5,577 nucleotides of DNA from Acidobacteriota bacterium (GCA_030550225.1 JAUQPV010000185.1:1-5577); one strand, 5' to 3'; shown: positions 1-5,186, counted from the first letter of the stretch. The notes: a model not told the origin generated them from the letters alone. Made by a program: numbers and translations.

Positions 1-114
1 GGCCGTCTGTTCTTTGCAGTCCGTCGGAAAGTCTGGGAACGCCGGCAGGCGCGCGAGGAAGCCCGCCGCCGGAAGGCGGAAGAAGTTTTACGGGAGCGGC
101 GAAGTCTGAGGTAA
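1..114 (+). CDS. C-terminal end of an unidentified protein (partial, runs off left edge)
   Basis: Frame 1 is open from the window edge to a TAA at 112-114, giving a 37-residue tail. It opens with a short hydrophobic patch (LFFAV) and continues as a dense Arg/Glu/Lys/Ala segment (for example RRQAREEARRRKAEEV) typical of a charged helix or coiled coil. Only three bases separate its stop from the nadK ATG, so the two are probably co-transcribed and perhaps translationally coupled. The other two forward frames are also open over much of this short stretch, so the call rests on the helix-like composition and the tight junction. The tail is too short to assign a family or function. Confidence 0.5.
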   Translation, partial: GRLFFAVRRKVWERRQAREEARRRKAEEVLRERRSLR

Positions 115-117
115 CCC

Positions 118-1023
118 ATGACCCGATGGAGGGACGAATACCTGGACCCTAAGACAGTTCGGCGTTTTGGCCTGGTCGTCAAGTACCATCACCCCTTGGC
201 TTCCGAGACGACCGCCCGGGTCGTCCGAGAAATCCGGGTGTCGGGGGGCCAAGCATACCTTCCCGAGGAATATCGGGGTCGCCTGGGTGAGGCCGTCGAG
301 CGGGAGGCCCAGTGGCTTTCTCCGTCCGAATGGGCCGCCGCCATCGACTGCCTGGTCGTCATCGGCGGAGACGGGACGTTCTTACAAGCCGTCCGGAGCA
401 TCGCCGGTCGGCCGGTCCCCATCCTGGGCATCCACCTGGGCCGGTTGGGTTTCCTGACGGAGGTGACGGTCGAAGAGGTCCCGGCCGTCTTTGAGGCCTT
501 CCGCCAGGGCCGCCTGCAGGTCCAGCCCCGGACGCTCCTCCAAGCGACCATCGAACAGACGGACGGCCTCCTGGGCCCCTTCACGGTCCTCAACGACGTC
601 GTCGTCAACAAGTCAGCCCTGGCCCGGATCATCGACCTCCGGGTGACGGTCGACGGGGAATTCCTGACGAACTATCGGGCCGACGGCCTGATCATCGCCA
701 CGCCGACGGGGTCGACGGCCTACTCGCTCTCGGCGGGCGGGTCCATCGTGTATCCGACGGTCCCGGTCATCTTGCTGACGCCCATCTGTCCGCACGCCCT
801 GACCCAACGGCCCATCCTTCTGCCGGACACGGCCCGGGTCGAAGTCGTCTTGGAGGTCGAGAACGAGGACGTCGTCGTCACCCTGGACGGTCAGCAGGGA
901 TACCCCCTGGGATTTCGGGAGCGGGTCGTCGTCCGGAAGGCGCCCGAGCCGCTTCGATTCGTGACCCACCCCGAGCGGTCCTTTTTCGAAACGCTCCGGA
1001 TGAAACTGAAATGGGGAGAGTGA
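118..1023 (+). CDS. nadK: NAD kinase (ATP-dependent NAD+ 2'-phosphokinase)
   Basis: Phosphorylates NAD+ to NADP+, the only route to NADP, in the cytosol. The 301-residue length is normal for the family. The diagnostic GGDGT motif is at residues 83-87 and is followed by GIHLGRLGFLTE (104-115), the usual dinucleotide-site strand. LNDVVVNK (158-165) carries the conserved Asn-Asp pair. ATPTGSTAYSLSAGG (194-208) is the Gly-rich substrate loop, and TPICPHAL (221-228) and DGQ (257-259) follow in order. The C-terminal F..LRMKLKWG ending also fits. One small deviation is Ser209 where GGPIV is usual. The ATG at 118 has GAGG at 108-111, six bases upstream, which supports this start. It lies between the charged tail at 1-114 and the TrmH-family gene 48 bases downstream on the same strand, probably one operon. 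Confidence 0.97.
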   Translation: MTRWRDEYLDPKTVRRFGLVVKYHHPLASETTARVVREIRVSGGQAYLPEEYRGRLGEAVEREAQWLSPSEWAAAIDCLVVIGGDGTFLQAVRSIAGRPVPILGIHLGRLGFLTEVTVEEVPAVFEAFRQGRLQVQPRTLLQATIEQTDGLLGPFTVLNDVVVNKSALARIIDLRVTVDGEFLTNYRADGLIIATPTGSTAYSLSAGGSIVYPTVPVILLTPICPHALTQRPILLPDTARVEVVLEVENEDVVVTLDGQQGYPLGFRERVVVRKAPEPLRFVTHPERSFFETLRMKLKWGE

Positions 1024-1030
1024 GTCGTCA

Positions 1031-1065
1031 ATTGCGAATTGCGGATGGCGAACTGGGAATGGAAG
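1031..1065. repeat. Degenerate heptamer tandem repeat between nadK and the TrmH-family gene
   Basis: From 1031 the sequence reads in exact 7-base steps as drifting variants of ATTGCGA: perfect at 1031-1037, ATTGCGG at 1038-1044, ATGGCGA at 1045-1051, ACTGGGA at 1052-1058, then a partial unit. It fills almost the whole 48-base gap. In-frame TTG (1039) and ATG (1045) codons inside it are probably products of the repeat, not true starts. Similar 7-base periodic tracts of different sequence occur at 1914-1927 and 5541-5577. Confidence 0.7.
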
Positions 1066-1066
1066 G
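1061..1066 (+). promoter_or_regulatory. Ribosome binding site deciding the TrmH-family start
   Basis: GGAAGG lies five bases before the ATG at 1072. The earlier candidates at 1039 (TTG) and 1045 (ATG) lie inside the heptamer repeat and have no purine-rich SD at a suitable distance. A further ATG at 1081 is also possible but is less well spaced. Confidence 0.55.
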
Positions 1067-1071
1067 TCGAG

Positions 1072-1875
1072 ATGACGGCGATGGCGAAGGAGTGGCCGCC
1101 TCTGACGGAAGATGTCCTTCGGCGCTATGAGAGGCTCCTGCGGCGGACCGAGGCGACCCATACGATGGTCCTGGAGGGCTTTCGGTCTGTCCGAGAGGCT
1201 TTGGAATATGCGGACGACCCGCCCGTCGGGGTCGTCGTCGAGCGGTCCCGCCTGACGAGTCCTGAGTGGCGGGGCATCCTGGCCGCCTTGAGGCGACATC
1301 GGAAAGCGCCGGTTTACGTGTGCGACCCGGCGCAGATGGAGCGCCTCTCGACGGTCGAGACACCGCCCGGCATCTTGGCCCTCTGGTCGCGTCCACCGGA
1401 GCAGTCGTGGCCACCCCCGGCAGAGGGCTACTACGCGTATTTCTATCAGATCCGGGACCCCGGCAACCTGGGGACGATCTTCCGGACGGCCCTGGGGGCC
1501 GGGATTCGGGGTCTCCTGCTGTCGCCGGGCTCCGTCTCCCCGTACAACCCGAAGGCCACCCGGGCCAGCATGAGCGCCTGCCTGCGGGTCCCATTCTGGA
1601 CGGACGTCCCGCCGAGTCATCTGATCCGATGGTACCAACAGGACCGGATGCCCCTGATCGTCGTCCATCCCAGCCGGCCCCGTCCCCTCTGGAATCTCCG
1701 ATGGCCGCCCCGGGGCGTGCTCGTCTTCGGAGGCGAGACGTCCCCCCTGCCGGACCCCTTCCCGTCTCTGCCGGGTGGTCACGTCCCTATGCTGGCCCCG
1801 ATGGACAGCCTCAACGTGGCCGTTGCCGCCACGGTCGCCTTCTACGAACGCCTGCACGCCCACAGCCGGAGATAG
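1072..1875 (+). CDS. TrmH/SpoU-family RNA 2'-O-ribose methyltransferase
   Basis: A SPOUT-superfamily enzyme expected to transfer a methyl group from S-adenosylmethionine to a ribose 2'-OH of rRNA or tRNA. With the start at 1072 it has 267 residues, usual for the two-domain members. The N-terminal part (about 28-105) resembles the SpoU substrate-binding domain: MVLEGFRSVREALE at 32-45 and GILAL at 100-104. The C-terminal knotted domain has motif 1, RDPGNLGTIFRTA (128-140), with the conserved Arg138, and motif 3, MDSLNVAVAATVAFYE (244-259). Motif 2 is weak: FGGET (219-223) keeps Gly-x-Glu but lacks the following Gly-rich turn usually seen. The exact RNA target cannot be read from sequence. It is probably co-transcribed with nadK and converges with the RlmI-like gene downstream. 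Confidence 0.92.
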   Translation: MTAMAKEWPPLTEDVLRRYERLLRRTEATHTMVLEGFRSVREALEYADDPPVGVVVERSRLTSPEWRGILAALRRHRKAPVYVCDPAQMERLSTVETPPGILALWSRPPEQSWPPPAEGYYAYFYQIRDPGNLGTIFRTALGAGIRGLLLSPGSVSPYNPKATRASMSACLRVPFWTDVPPSHLIRWYQQDRMPLIVVHPSRPRPLWNLRWPPRGVLVFGGETSPLPDPFPSLPGGHVPMLAPMDSLNVAVAATVAFYERLHAHSRR

Positions 1876-1880
1876 AGCCA

Positions 1881-1927
1881 TCGGCAGGTGGGCAGGTCGG
1901 CAAATAGGGCGCTATTCGCCATTCGCC
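1881..1927. repeat. Degenerate octamer/heptamer tandem repeat after the TrmH-family gene
   Basis: Immediately after the TrmH-family stop the sequence steps by eight bases through TCGGCAGG, TGGGCAGG and TCGGCAAA (1881-1904), continues with two more divergent 8-base units, and ends with two perfect heptamers ATTCGCC (1914-1920 and 1921-1927). The TGGGCAGG part recurs at 3291-3298, and TGGGCAGGTC also at 2045-2054. No coding potential is apparent. Confidence 0.55.
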
Positions 1928-1950
1928 ACTCGTGCTTTGTCCATCTCAAA

Positions 1951-2010
1951 GTTTGTAGTAGCGCAATTTATTGCGCTTCTCATGCGGCGACGCGGCGCCG
2001 CACTACAAAC
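1951..2010. repeat. 60-base palindromic element with two internal hairpins (cloverleaf-like)
   Basis: The ends form a perfect 9-base inverted repeat, GTTTGTAGT (1951-1959) and ACTACAAAC (2002-2010). Inside are two separate hairpins: AGCGCAA / TTGCGCT (1960-1966 with 1971-1977, loop TTTA) and GCGGCG / CGCCGC (1984-1989 with 1996-2001, six-base loop). As single-stranded nucleic acid this would fold into a three-way junction with almost no unpaired bases. TCAAA occurs directly before it (1946-1950) and one base after it (2012-2016), a possible but imperfect target duplication. It contains no ORF. It sits midway between the two convergent genes, so it may also act as a bidirectional transcription end, although no U-tract follows on either strand. 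It could be a small non-autonomous mobile element or a REP-like repeat. Confidence 0.75.
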
Positions 2011-2083
2011 ATCAAATCAAAAATGGATGAAGCACTCGCCAGAATGGGCAGGTCGAATCGCCTTACCGCCCAATTCCCGATAC

Positions 2084-3271
2084 TCACTCCGCCTGCAGGA
2101 GCAGGGCTTGAAAGTAAGCCGTTTCGGGCACGCTCAGCAGGAAGGGGTGGTCGGCCGGCTGATGCCGCCACGCCAGGACCCGAAACCGCCGGGGAAGGCT
2201 GGCGGCCGCCTGGTAGACGACCCGCACGAAGACTTCCGGCCGGACGTGGTGGGAGCAGGTACACGTCAGGAGCCATCCGCCGGACCGGACGAGACGCATC
2301 GCCTGGCGGTTAAGCTCCCGGTAGGCTCGAAGTGCATTGGGGAGCGCCCGACGAGACGGCGCCAGGGGCGGCGGGTCCAGGACCACGACGTCAAAGTGCG
2401 CCCGCTGACGGACCAGGTGCCGCAGGTAGTCGAACACGTCCGCCTGGACCCACTCGATGCGATCTTGGAAGCCGAGCCGTTCGGCCTGTCGCTCGCCCAG
2501 CTCGAGCGCCTTCCGGCTCGTCTCGACGGCCACGGCCTTTCGGGCCCCCCCGACGACGGCCGCCAGACTGAAGCTCCCCGTGTAGGCGCAGAGGTCCAAG
2601 ACCTGCCGGTCTCGGGCATGGCGGCCGACCCAGAGGCGGTTCTCCCGTTGGTCTAAGTAGAAGCCCGTCTTGTGACCCTCGACCCAGTCGACGAGGTACT
2701 CGACACCGCCCTCCCGAATCGTCAGGACCGACGGGACATCGCCCCAGAGGACGCCGACCCGGTCGTCCAGGCCCTCGACCTGGCGGGCCCGGCCGACGCT
2801 CTTTTCCGCAATTCCCTTCACAGGAAACTGCCGCAGGGCCTCGACGATGGCGTCCCGTTGGACGTCCATCCCCAGGGTCAGGATTTGCAGGACGGCATAG
2901 CCGTCGTAGTAGTCGACGATGAGACCCGGCAGGCCGTCGGCCTCGGCGTTGACCCACCGCCAGGCGTTCGTGTCGGGCCACTCCGCCAGCCAACGCGCCC
3001 GCAAGTCCCACGCCCGCCGGAACCGTTCACGCCAGAATTCGGCATCGACCGAGCCCCGTTCGTAGCCGACGACTCGGGCGACTATCTGACTGTGGGGATT
3101 GTAATACGCCACGGCGATAAATTCGCGGGACTCTTTCTCGACGAGCTGAACCCACGAACCGGCCGGTAGGACCGGCAAGCCAGCCGCTTCCCACTCGCCA
3201 CGGCGGACCCAGCGTTGACCCCGCCGGATACGGCGGGCCAGCGATCGCGGGACCTGGACGACCGGACCCAT
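2084..3271 (-). CDS. rlmI: RlmI-like 23S rRNA (cytosine-C5) methyltransferase
   Basis: Expected to methylate C5 of a cytosine in 23S rRNA (C1962 in E. coli RlmI) using S-adenosylmethionine. The 395 residues match the family length. Residues 1-75 form the PUA-type RNA-binding domain, about 80-195 the linking domain, and 199-395 the Rossmann methyltransferase. The family signature GHKTGFYLDQREN is at 199-211, and the SAM loop DLCAYTGSFSLAA at 226-238. The acidic residue after the second strand is in VAVETS (247-252). Motif IV is DPPPLA (299-304), and the catalytic region TCTCSHHV (336-343) offers Cys337 and Cys339. The ATG at 3271 has GAGG at 3280-3277, five bases upstream. It lies 146 bases downstream of hemH on the same strand, with palindromic repeats between them, and faces the TrmH-family gene. 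The exact site modified could differ (RlmO-like relatives exist). Confidence 0.93.
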   Translation of the reverse strand: MGPVVQVPRSLARRIRRGQRWVRRGEWEAAGLPVLPAGSWVQLVEKESREFIAVAYYNPHSQIVARVVGYERGSVDAEFWRERFRRAWDLRARWLAEWPDTNAWRWVNAEADGLPGLIVDYYDGYAVLQILTLGMDVQRDAIVEALRQFPVKGIAEKSVGRARQVEGLDDRVGVLWGDVPSVLTIREGGVEYLVDWVEGHKTGFYLDQRENRLWVGRHARDRQVLDLCAYTGSFSLAAVVGGARKAVAVETSRKALELGERQAERLGFQDRIEWVQADVFDYLRHLVRQRAHFDVVVLDPPPLAPSRRALPNALRAYRELNRQAMRLVRSGGWLLTCTCSHHVRPEVFVRVVYQAAASLPRRFRVLAWRHQPADHPFLLSVPETAYFQALLLQAE

Positions 3272-3282
3272 GAAAACCTCGG

Positions 3283-3321
3283 GTGGCAGATGGGCAGGTC
3301 AGCAGTCGGCAGATAGGAGCG
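3283..3321. repeat. Octamer tandem repeat related to the one at 1881
   Basis: Upstream of the RlmI-like gene the sequence again steps by about eight bases: GTGGCAGA (3283-3290), TGGGCAGG (3291-3298), a 7-base unit TCAGCAG (3299-3305), TCGGCAGA (3306-3313) and TAGGAGCG (3314-3321). The stretch at 3285-3300 matches 1883-1898 at 15 of 16 positions, and both tracts end in a TAGG-containing unit. This makes it the same repeat family in two different gaps. Confidence 0.55.
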
Positions 3322-3365
3322 CAGGCCTCCGGCCTACGGGAGGAGCGCAGGCCTCCGGCCTGCGG
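3315..3365. repeat. Two 25-base palindromic direct repeats
   Basis: The 25-base units at 3315-3339 and 3341-3365 are identical except for A3336 versus G3362 and are separated by one base. Each is centred on a hairpin with a 7-base stem, GCAGGCC / GGCCTGC, and a TCC loop. The first copy carries the substitution in its stem. They lie between hemH and the RlmI-like gene, both transcribed on the minus strand. Confidence 0.8.
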
Positions 3366-3369
3366 AAGT

Positions 3370-3387
3370 GCAGGCGTCCCCGCCTGC
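3370..3387. repeat. Hairpin related to the preceding palindromes
   Basis: GCAGGCG (3370-3376) and CGCCTGC (3381-3387) form a perfect 7-base stem around a TCCC loop. It shares the GCAGGC stem start with the two 25-base units just before it but differs in the closing pair and loop, so it looks like a diverged third unit with its pairing kept. No run of T follows on either strand, so it is not a standard Rho-independent terminator. Confidence 0.65.
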
Positions 3388-3417
3388 CAGAATACGGGCC
3401 CCCGACCTCTCCCCTCC

Positions 3418-4347
3418 TTACGGCCCGGCCGCCTTGAATACGACGTCGGCCAGTAAGGCGACGAGTCGGGGATCGTCGTTAGGCATGCGGGTCCGGGTCA
3501 AATGAAGGCCCATCGCCCGGGCCTCGACCTGGGCCTCGACGTCGATGTCGTACAAGACCTCCAGATGGTCCATCAGAAACCCGATGGGGGCCACCAGCGC
3601 ATGCGTTCCGCCGTTTTTTCGGTATGTCCGCAGGACATCCCTCAGGTCTGGACCGAGCCAGGCCTCCGGACCGCCACCGGCACTCTGGTACGCGACCGTC
3701 CAACGAGTCAGGCGACATCGCTCGGCCAGGGCCCGGGCCGTCGCTTCAAACTGAGCCGGATAGGGGTCGTCCCACCGACGGATCCGTTCGGGCAGGCTGT
3801 GATTCGTGAAGACGACAAGAGCCGCTTCCGGAAGACCCCGACGGGCGTCTTCGATGTGGTCCTGCCACAACGTCAGGAACAGGGGATGCAGGTGCCAGTC
3901 GTCGACGAAGGTCCACGCCATCGGGTCCGTCAAGCCTTGATTGACTTCCTGCACGACCCGATAGTAGCCGTCCGTACTCAATCGGGAGCGAAATGGGGCC
4001 AGGGCCACGCCGACGGCCTGTCGGAGGCCGGCCCGGGCCATCTGAGGGACGACGTCCTCGATGAAGGGCGGCGAGTGCTTCATCGCCCAGTACACGCGAA
4101 AGTGTCCCGGAAAGGCCCCGTCCAGGGCGTGCTGGAGACCAGCGGCGAGACGCTCCGTGATGCCATACAGGGGAGACCCGCCGATGGCCTGATAGCGTTC
4201 TTTCAAGTGAGCCACGGCCTGGGGGTCGGGGTCCGTCCGACGGTAAAATTGCAAGATATGCCGCAAATACGCATAGATGGCCTCCTCGTCCATCGAAGGC
4301 GGACTTCCATAGGCCATCAAGAGGACACCGACGGCGGAAGACGTCAT
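3418..4347 (-). CDS. hemH: Ferrochelatase, coproporphyrin-type
   Basis: Inserts Fe2+ into a porphyrin late in heme synthesis. With the start at 4347 it has 309 residues, close to the 310 of B. subtilis HemH/CpfC, and key residues fall at nearly the same numbers. Tyr13 in MAYGSP (11-16) is the heme-iron-side Tyr seen in coproporphyrin III ferrochelatases. KHSPPFIEDVVPQM (90-103) follows. The catalytic His183 lies in NHSLPERI (182-189), and Glu263 in DHLEVLYD (260-267). QSAGGGPEAWLGPD (221-234) also matches. No C-terminal iron-sulfur extension or membrane segment is present. The start is chosen by GGAGGG at 4358-4353, five bases upstream, and by alignment to the family N-terminus. An in-frame ATG at 4404, also preceded by GGAGGG, would add 19 residues. 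If the substrate is coproporphyrin III, the cell should also encode coproheme decarboxylase (ChdC), which is not in this window. Confidence 0.95.
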   Translation of the reverse strand: MTSSAVGVLLMAYGSPPSMDEEAIYAYLRHILQFYRRTDPDPQAVAHLKERYQAIGGSPLYGITERLAAGLQHALDGAFPGHFRVYWAMKHSPPFIEDVVPQMARAGLRQAVGVALAPFRSRLSTDGYYRVVQEVNQGLTDPMAWTFVDDWHLHPLFLTLWQDHIEDARRGLPEAALVVFTNHSLPERIRRWDDPYPAQFEATARALAERCRLTRWTVAYQSAGGGPEAWLGPDLRDVLRTYRKNGGTHALVAPIGFLMDHLEVLYDIDVEAQVEARAMGLHLTRTRMPNDDPRLVALLADVVFKAAGP

Positions 4348-4414
4348 AGGTTCCCTCCGGTGACGGTCTAAAGGGACGGAGGGATGAAGTGAATTAGGGA
4401 ACATCGACCCTCCG
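4348..4414 (-). promoter_or_regulatory. hemH leader with repeated Shine-Dalgarno and its complement
   Basis: In mRNA order the leader holds CGGAGGG (4414-4408), then GTTCCCT (4402-4396), then CCCTCCG (4383-4377), then CGGAGGG again (4359-4353), which is the hemH SD, and the ATG at 4347. The SD stretch can pair over 8 bases with 4384-4377 (17-base loop) or over 7 bases (AGGGAAC at 4356-4350) with 4402-4396. CCCTCCG can pair instead with the first CGGAGGG, which would free the SD. These are the parts expected of a leader with alternative folds, but no known riboswitch class is recognised and the role is inference. The first GGAGGG may instead serve a start at the in-frame ATG 4404. Confidence 0.5.
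4353..4358 (-). promoter_or_regulatory. hemH ribosome binding site
   Basis: GGAGGG on the minus strand, five bases before the ATG at 4347, is the strongest SD in the window. It fixes the hemH start downstream of the longer reading frame that opens at 4419. It is also one arm of an 8-base inverted repeat. Confidence 0.75.
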
Positions 4415-4598
4415 AACACCAGCTGTCATGCGGTGTCGACCCCAGCGCCGGGAGTCATCCCGCTACCTCTCCTCGGGACGCCAGCAGTCATGCTGGCGTC
4501 CATCCCATCGGAACGCCGGCAGTGATGCCGGCGTCAGCCTTAGAGAATCGGGAGTCGTCCCGGTGTCGACCTTGCAAGCCGGCCGTCATGCCGGTGTC
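4415..4598. repeat. Array of six short hairpins at about 32-base spacing
   Basis: Six related units of 23-26 bases start near 4415, 4444, 4477, 4512, 4546 and 4576. All have a loop of GTCA or a close variant. Unit 3 has a perfect 11-base stem (4476-4486 with 4491-4501) and unit 4 a perfect 9-base stem (4513-4521 with 4526-4534). Units 2 and 5 share the shorter stem CGGGA / TCCCG, unit 6 has CCGGC / GCCGG, and unit 1 is the most degenerate (ACACC / GGTGT). Stem changes are matched on both arms (CCAGCA / TGCTGG against CCGGCA / TGCCGG). Loop centres lie 29-35 bases apart. The array fills most of the gap between yceD and hemH. It is not CRISPR: units are diverged and the 5-12 base linkers are too short to be spacers. 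Confidence 0.75.
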
Positions 4599-4608
4599 CC
4601 CCTCCCGG

Positions 4609-5175
4609 TCACCGGGACAGGAGCTTCCGAAGGCGGACCAGGGGTTCCCACCGGGGGTCGATGAACTCCTCGGTACAAACGCATGTCTCTACGTTGCGGT
4701 TCGCCCCGCAGGTCGGACAAATCCCCCGGCAATCGGCCCGGCACAAGCGCTTGAAGGGGACCTGCAGAAGGATTTGTTCGTGAATCATGAGCCAGACGTC
4801 GATGCGTTCCTGATCGAAGAAGGCCGTGATGGCATCCTCCGGCTGAGTCAGCCGCTGGGAGTGACTCGGCGCCTCCGACAGGGGCAGGTAAATGGAGTCG
4901 AAACGCACGTCGACGGCCTGCGCAAAATCGGTCAGACAACGATCGCATTGCAATTGGACCTGCGTGCGGACCTGACCGACCACCCGGACCCGCTGGGGCG
5001 ACCCCGAGAATCGGACCCGAAACCGGACCGGGGCGATCAAATGGACGTCGTCGGCGACCATCTCGAAATGCTCGGGCGGGACTCGCCGACGGAGTTCTAC
5101 CCGGGGCTGGTCCTCTAAGGTCTGGACGAGGAACCACTCCCGGTAATATCGGTTTTCACTCGTGACCTCGGCCAT
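4609..5175 (-). CDS. yceD: YceD/DUF177-family protein (23S rRNA-associated)
   Basis: A DUF177 protein; members are usually encoded next to ribosomal protein L32 and have been linked to 23S rRNA accumulation. The 188-residue length is typical. The N-terminal half is beta-rich without clear motifs up to CDRCL (77-81), the first cysteine pair. The conserved C-terminal block follows: LQVPFKRLC (137-145), then Cys149, Cys153 and Cys156 in DCRGICPTCG (148-157), and Cys165 and Cys167 in CVC. Eight cysteines in this pattern suggest a metal-binding core, but this is inference. The ATG at 5175 is preferred to the one at 5181 because GAGG at 5186-5183 is seven bases from the former and only one from the latter. 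The next gene, 261 bases downstream, is hemH. No rpmF is found in the gap, which is unusual for the family. Confidence 0.9.
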   Translation of the reverse strand: MAEVTSENRYYREWFLVQTLEDQPRVELRRRVPPEHFEMVADDVHLIAPVRFRVRFSGSPQRVRVVGQVRTQVQLQCDRCLTDFAQAVDVRFDSIYLPLSEAPSHSQRLTQPEDAITAFFDQERIDVWLMIHEQILLQVPFKRLCRADCRGICPTCGANRNVETCVCTEEFIDPRWEPLVRLRKLLSR

Positions 5176-5182
5176 CGGCATA

Positions 5183-5186
5183 CCTC
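5183..5186 (-). promoter_or_regulatory. Ribosome binding site deciding the yceD start
   Basis: GAGG on the minus strand lies seven bases before the ATG at 5175 and one base before the ATG at 5181. Spacing therefore favours 5175, shortening the protein by two residues. Confidence 0.55.

Noticed and set aside
613..1881. Long minus-strand open frame of 422 codons opposite nadK and the TrmH-family gene
   Set aside because: It lies antisense to two clearly recognised genes. It is low-complexity, rich in Arg, Gly, Pro and Asp, and has no motif. Long antisense frames are expected with this codon use.
1876..2083. Rho-independent terminators between the convergent genes
   Set aside because: Strong hairpins exist, but none is followed by a T-run on either strand, so a canonical terminator cannot be claimed. 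A role in termination remains possible.
4415..4598. CRISPR array
   Set aside because: The units are diverged hairpins with linkers of only about 5-12 bases. There are no constant repeats, no spacer-length variable segments and no cas genes in the window.
4428..4664. Plus-strand open frame across the hairpin array
   Set aside because: Its residues simply translate the hairpin repeats and then antisense yceD. There is no family resemblance, and composition is dictated by the repeat.
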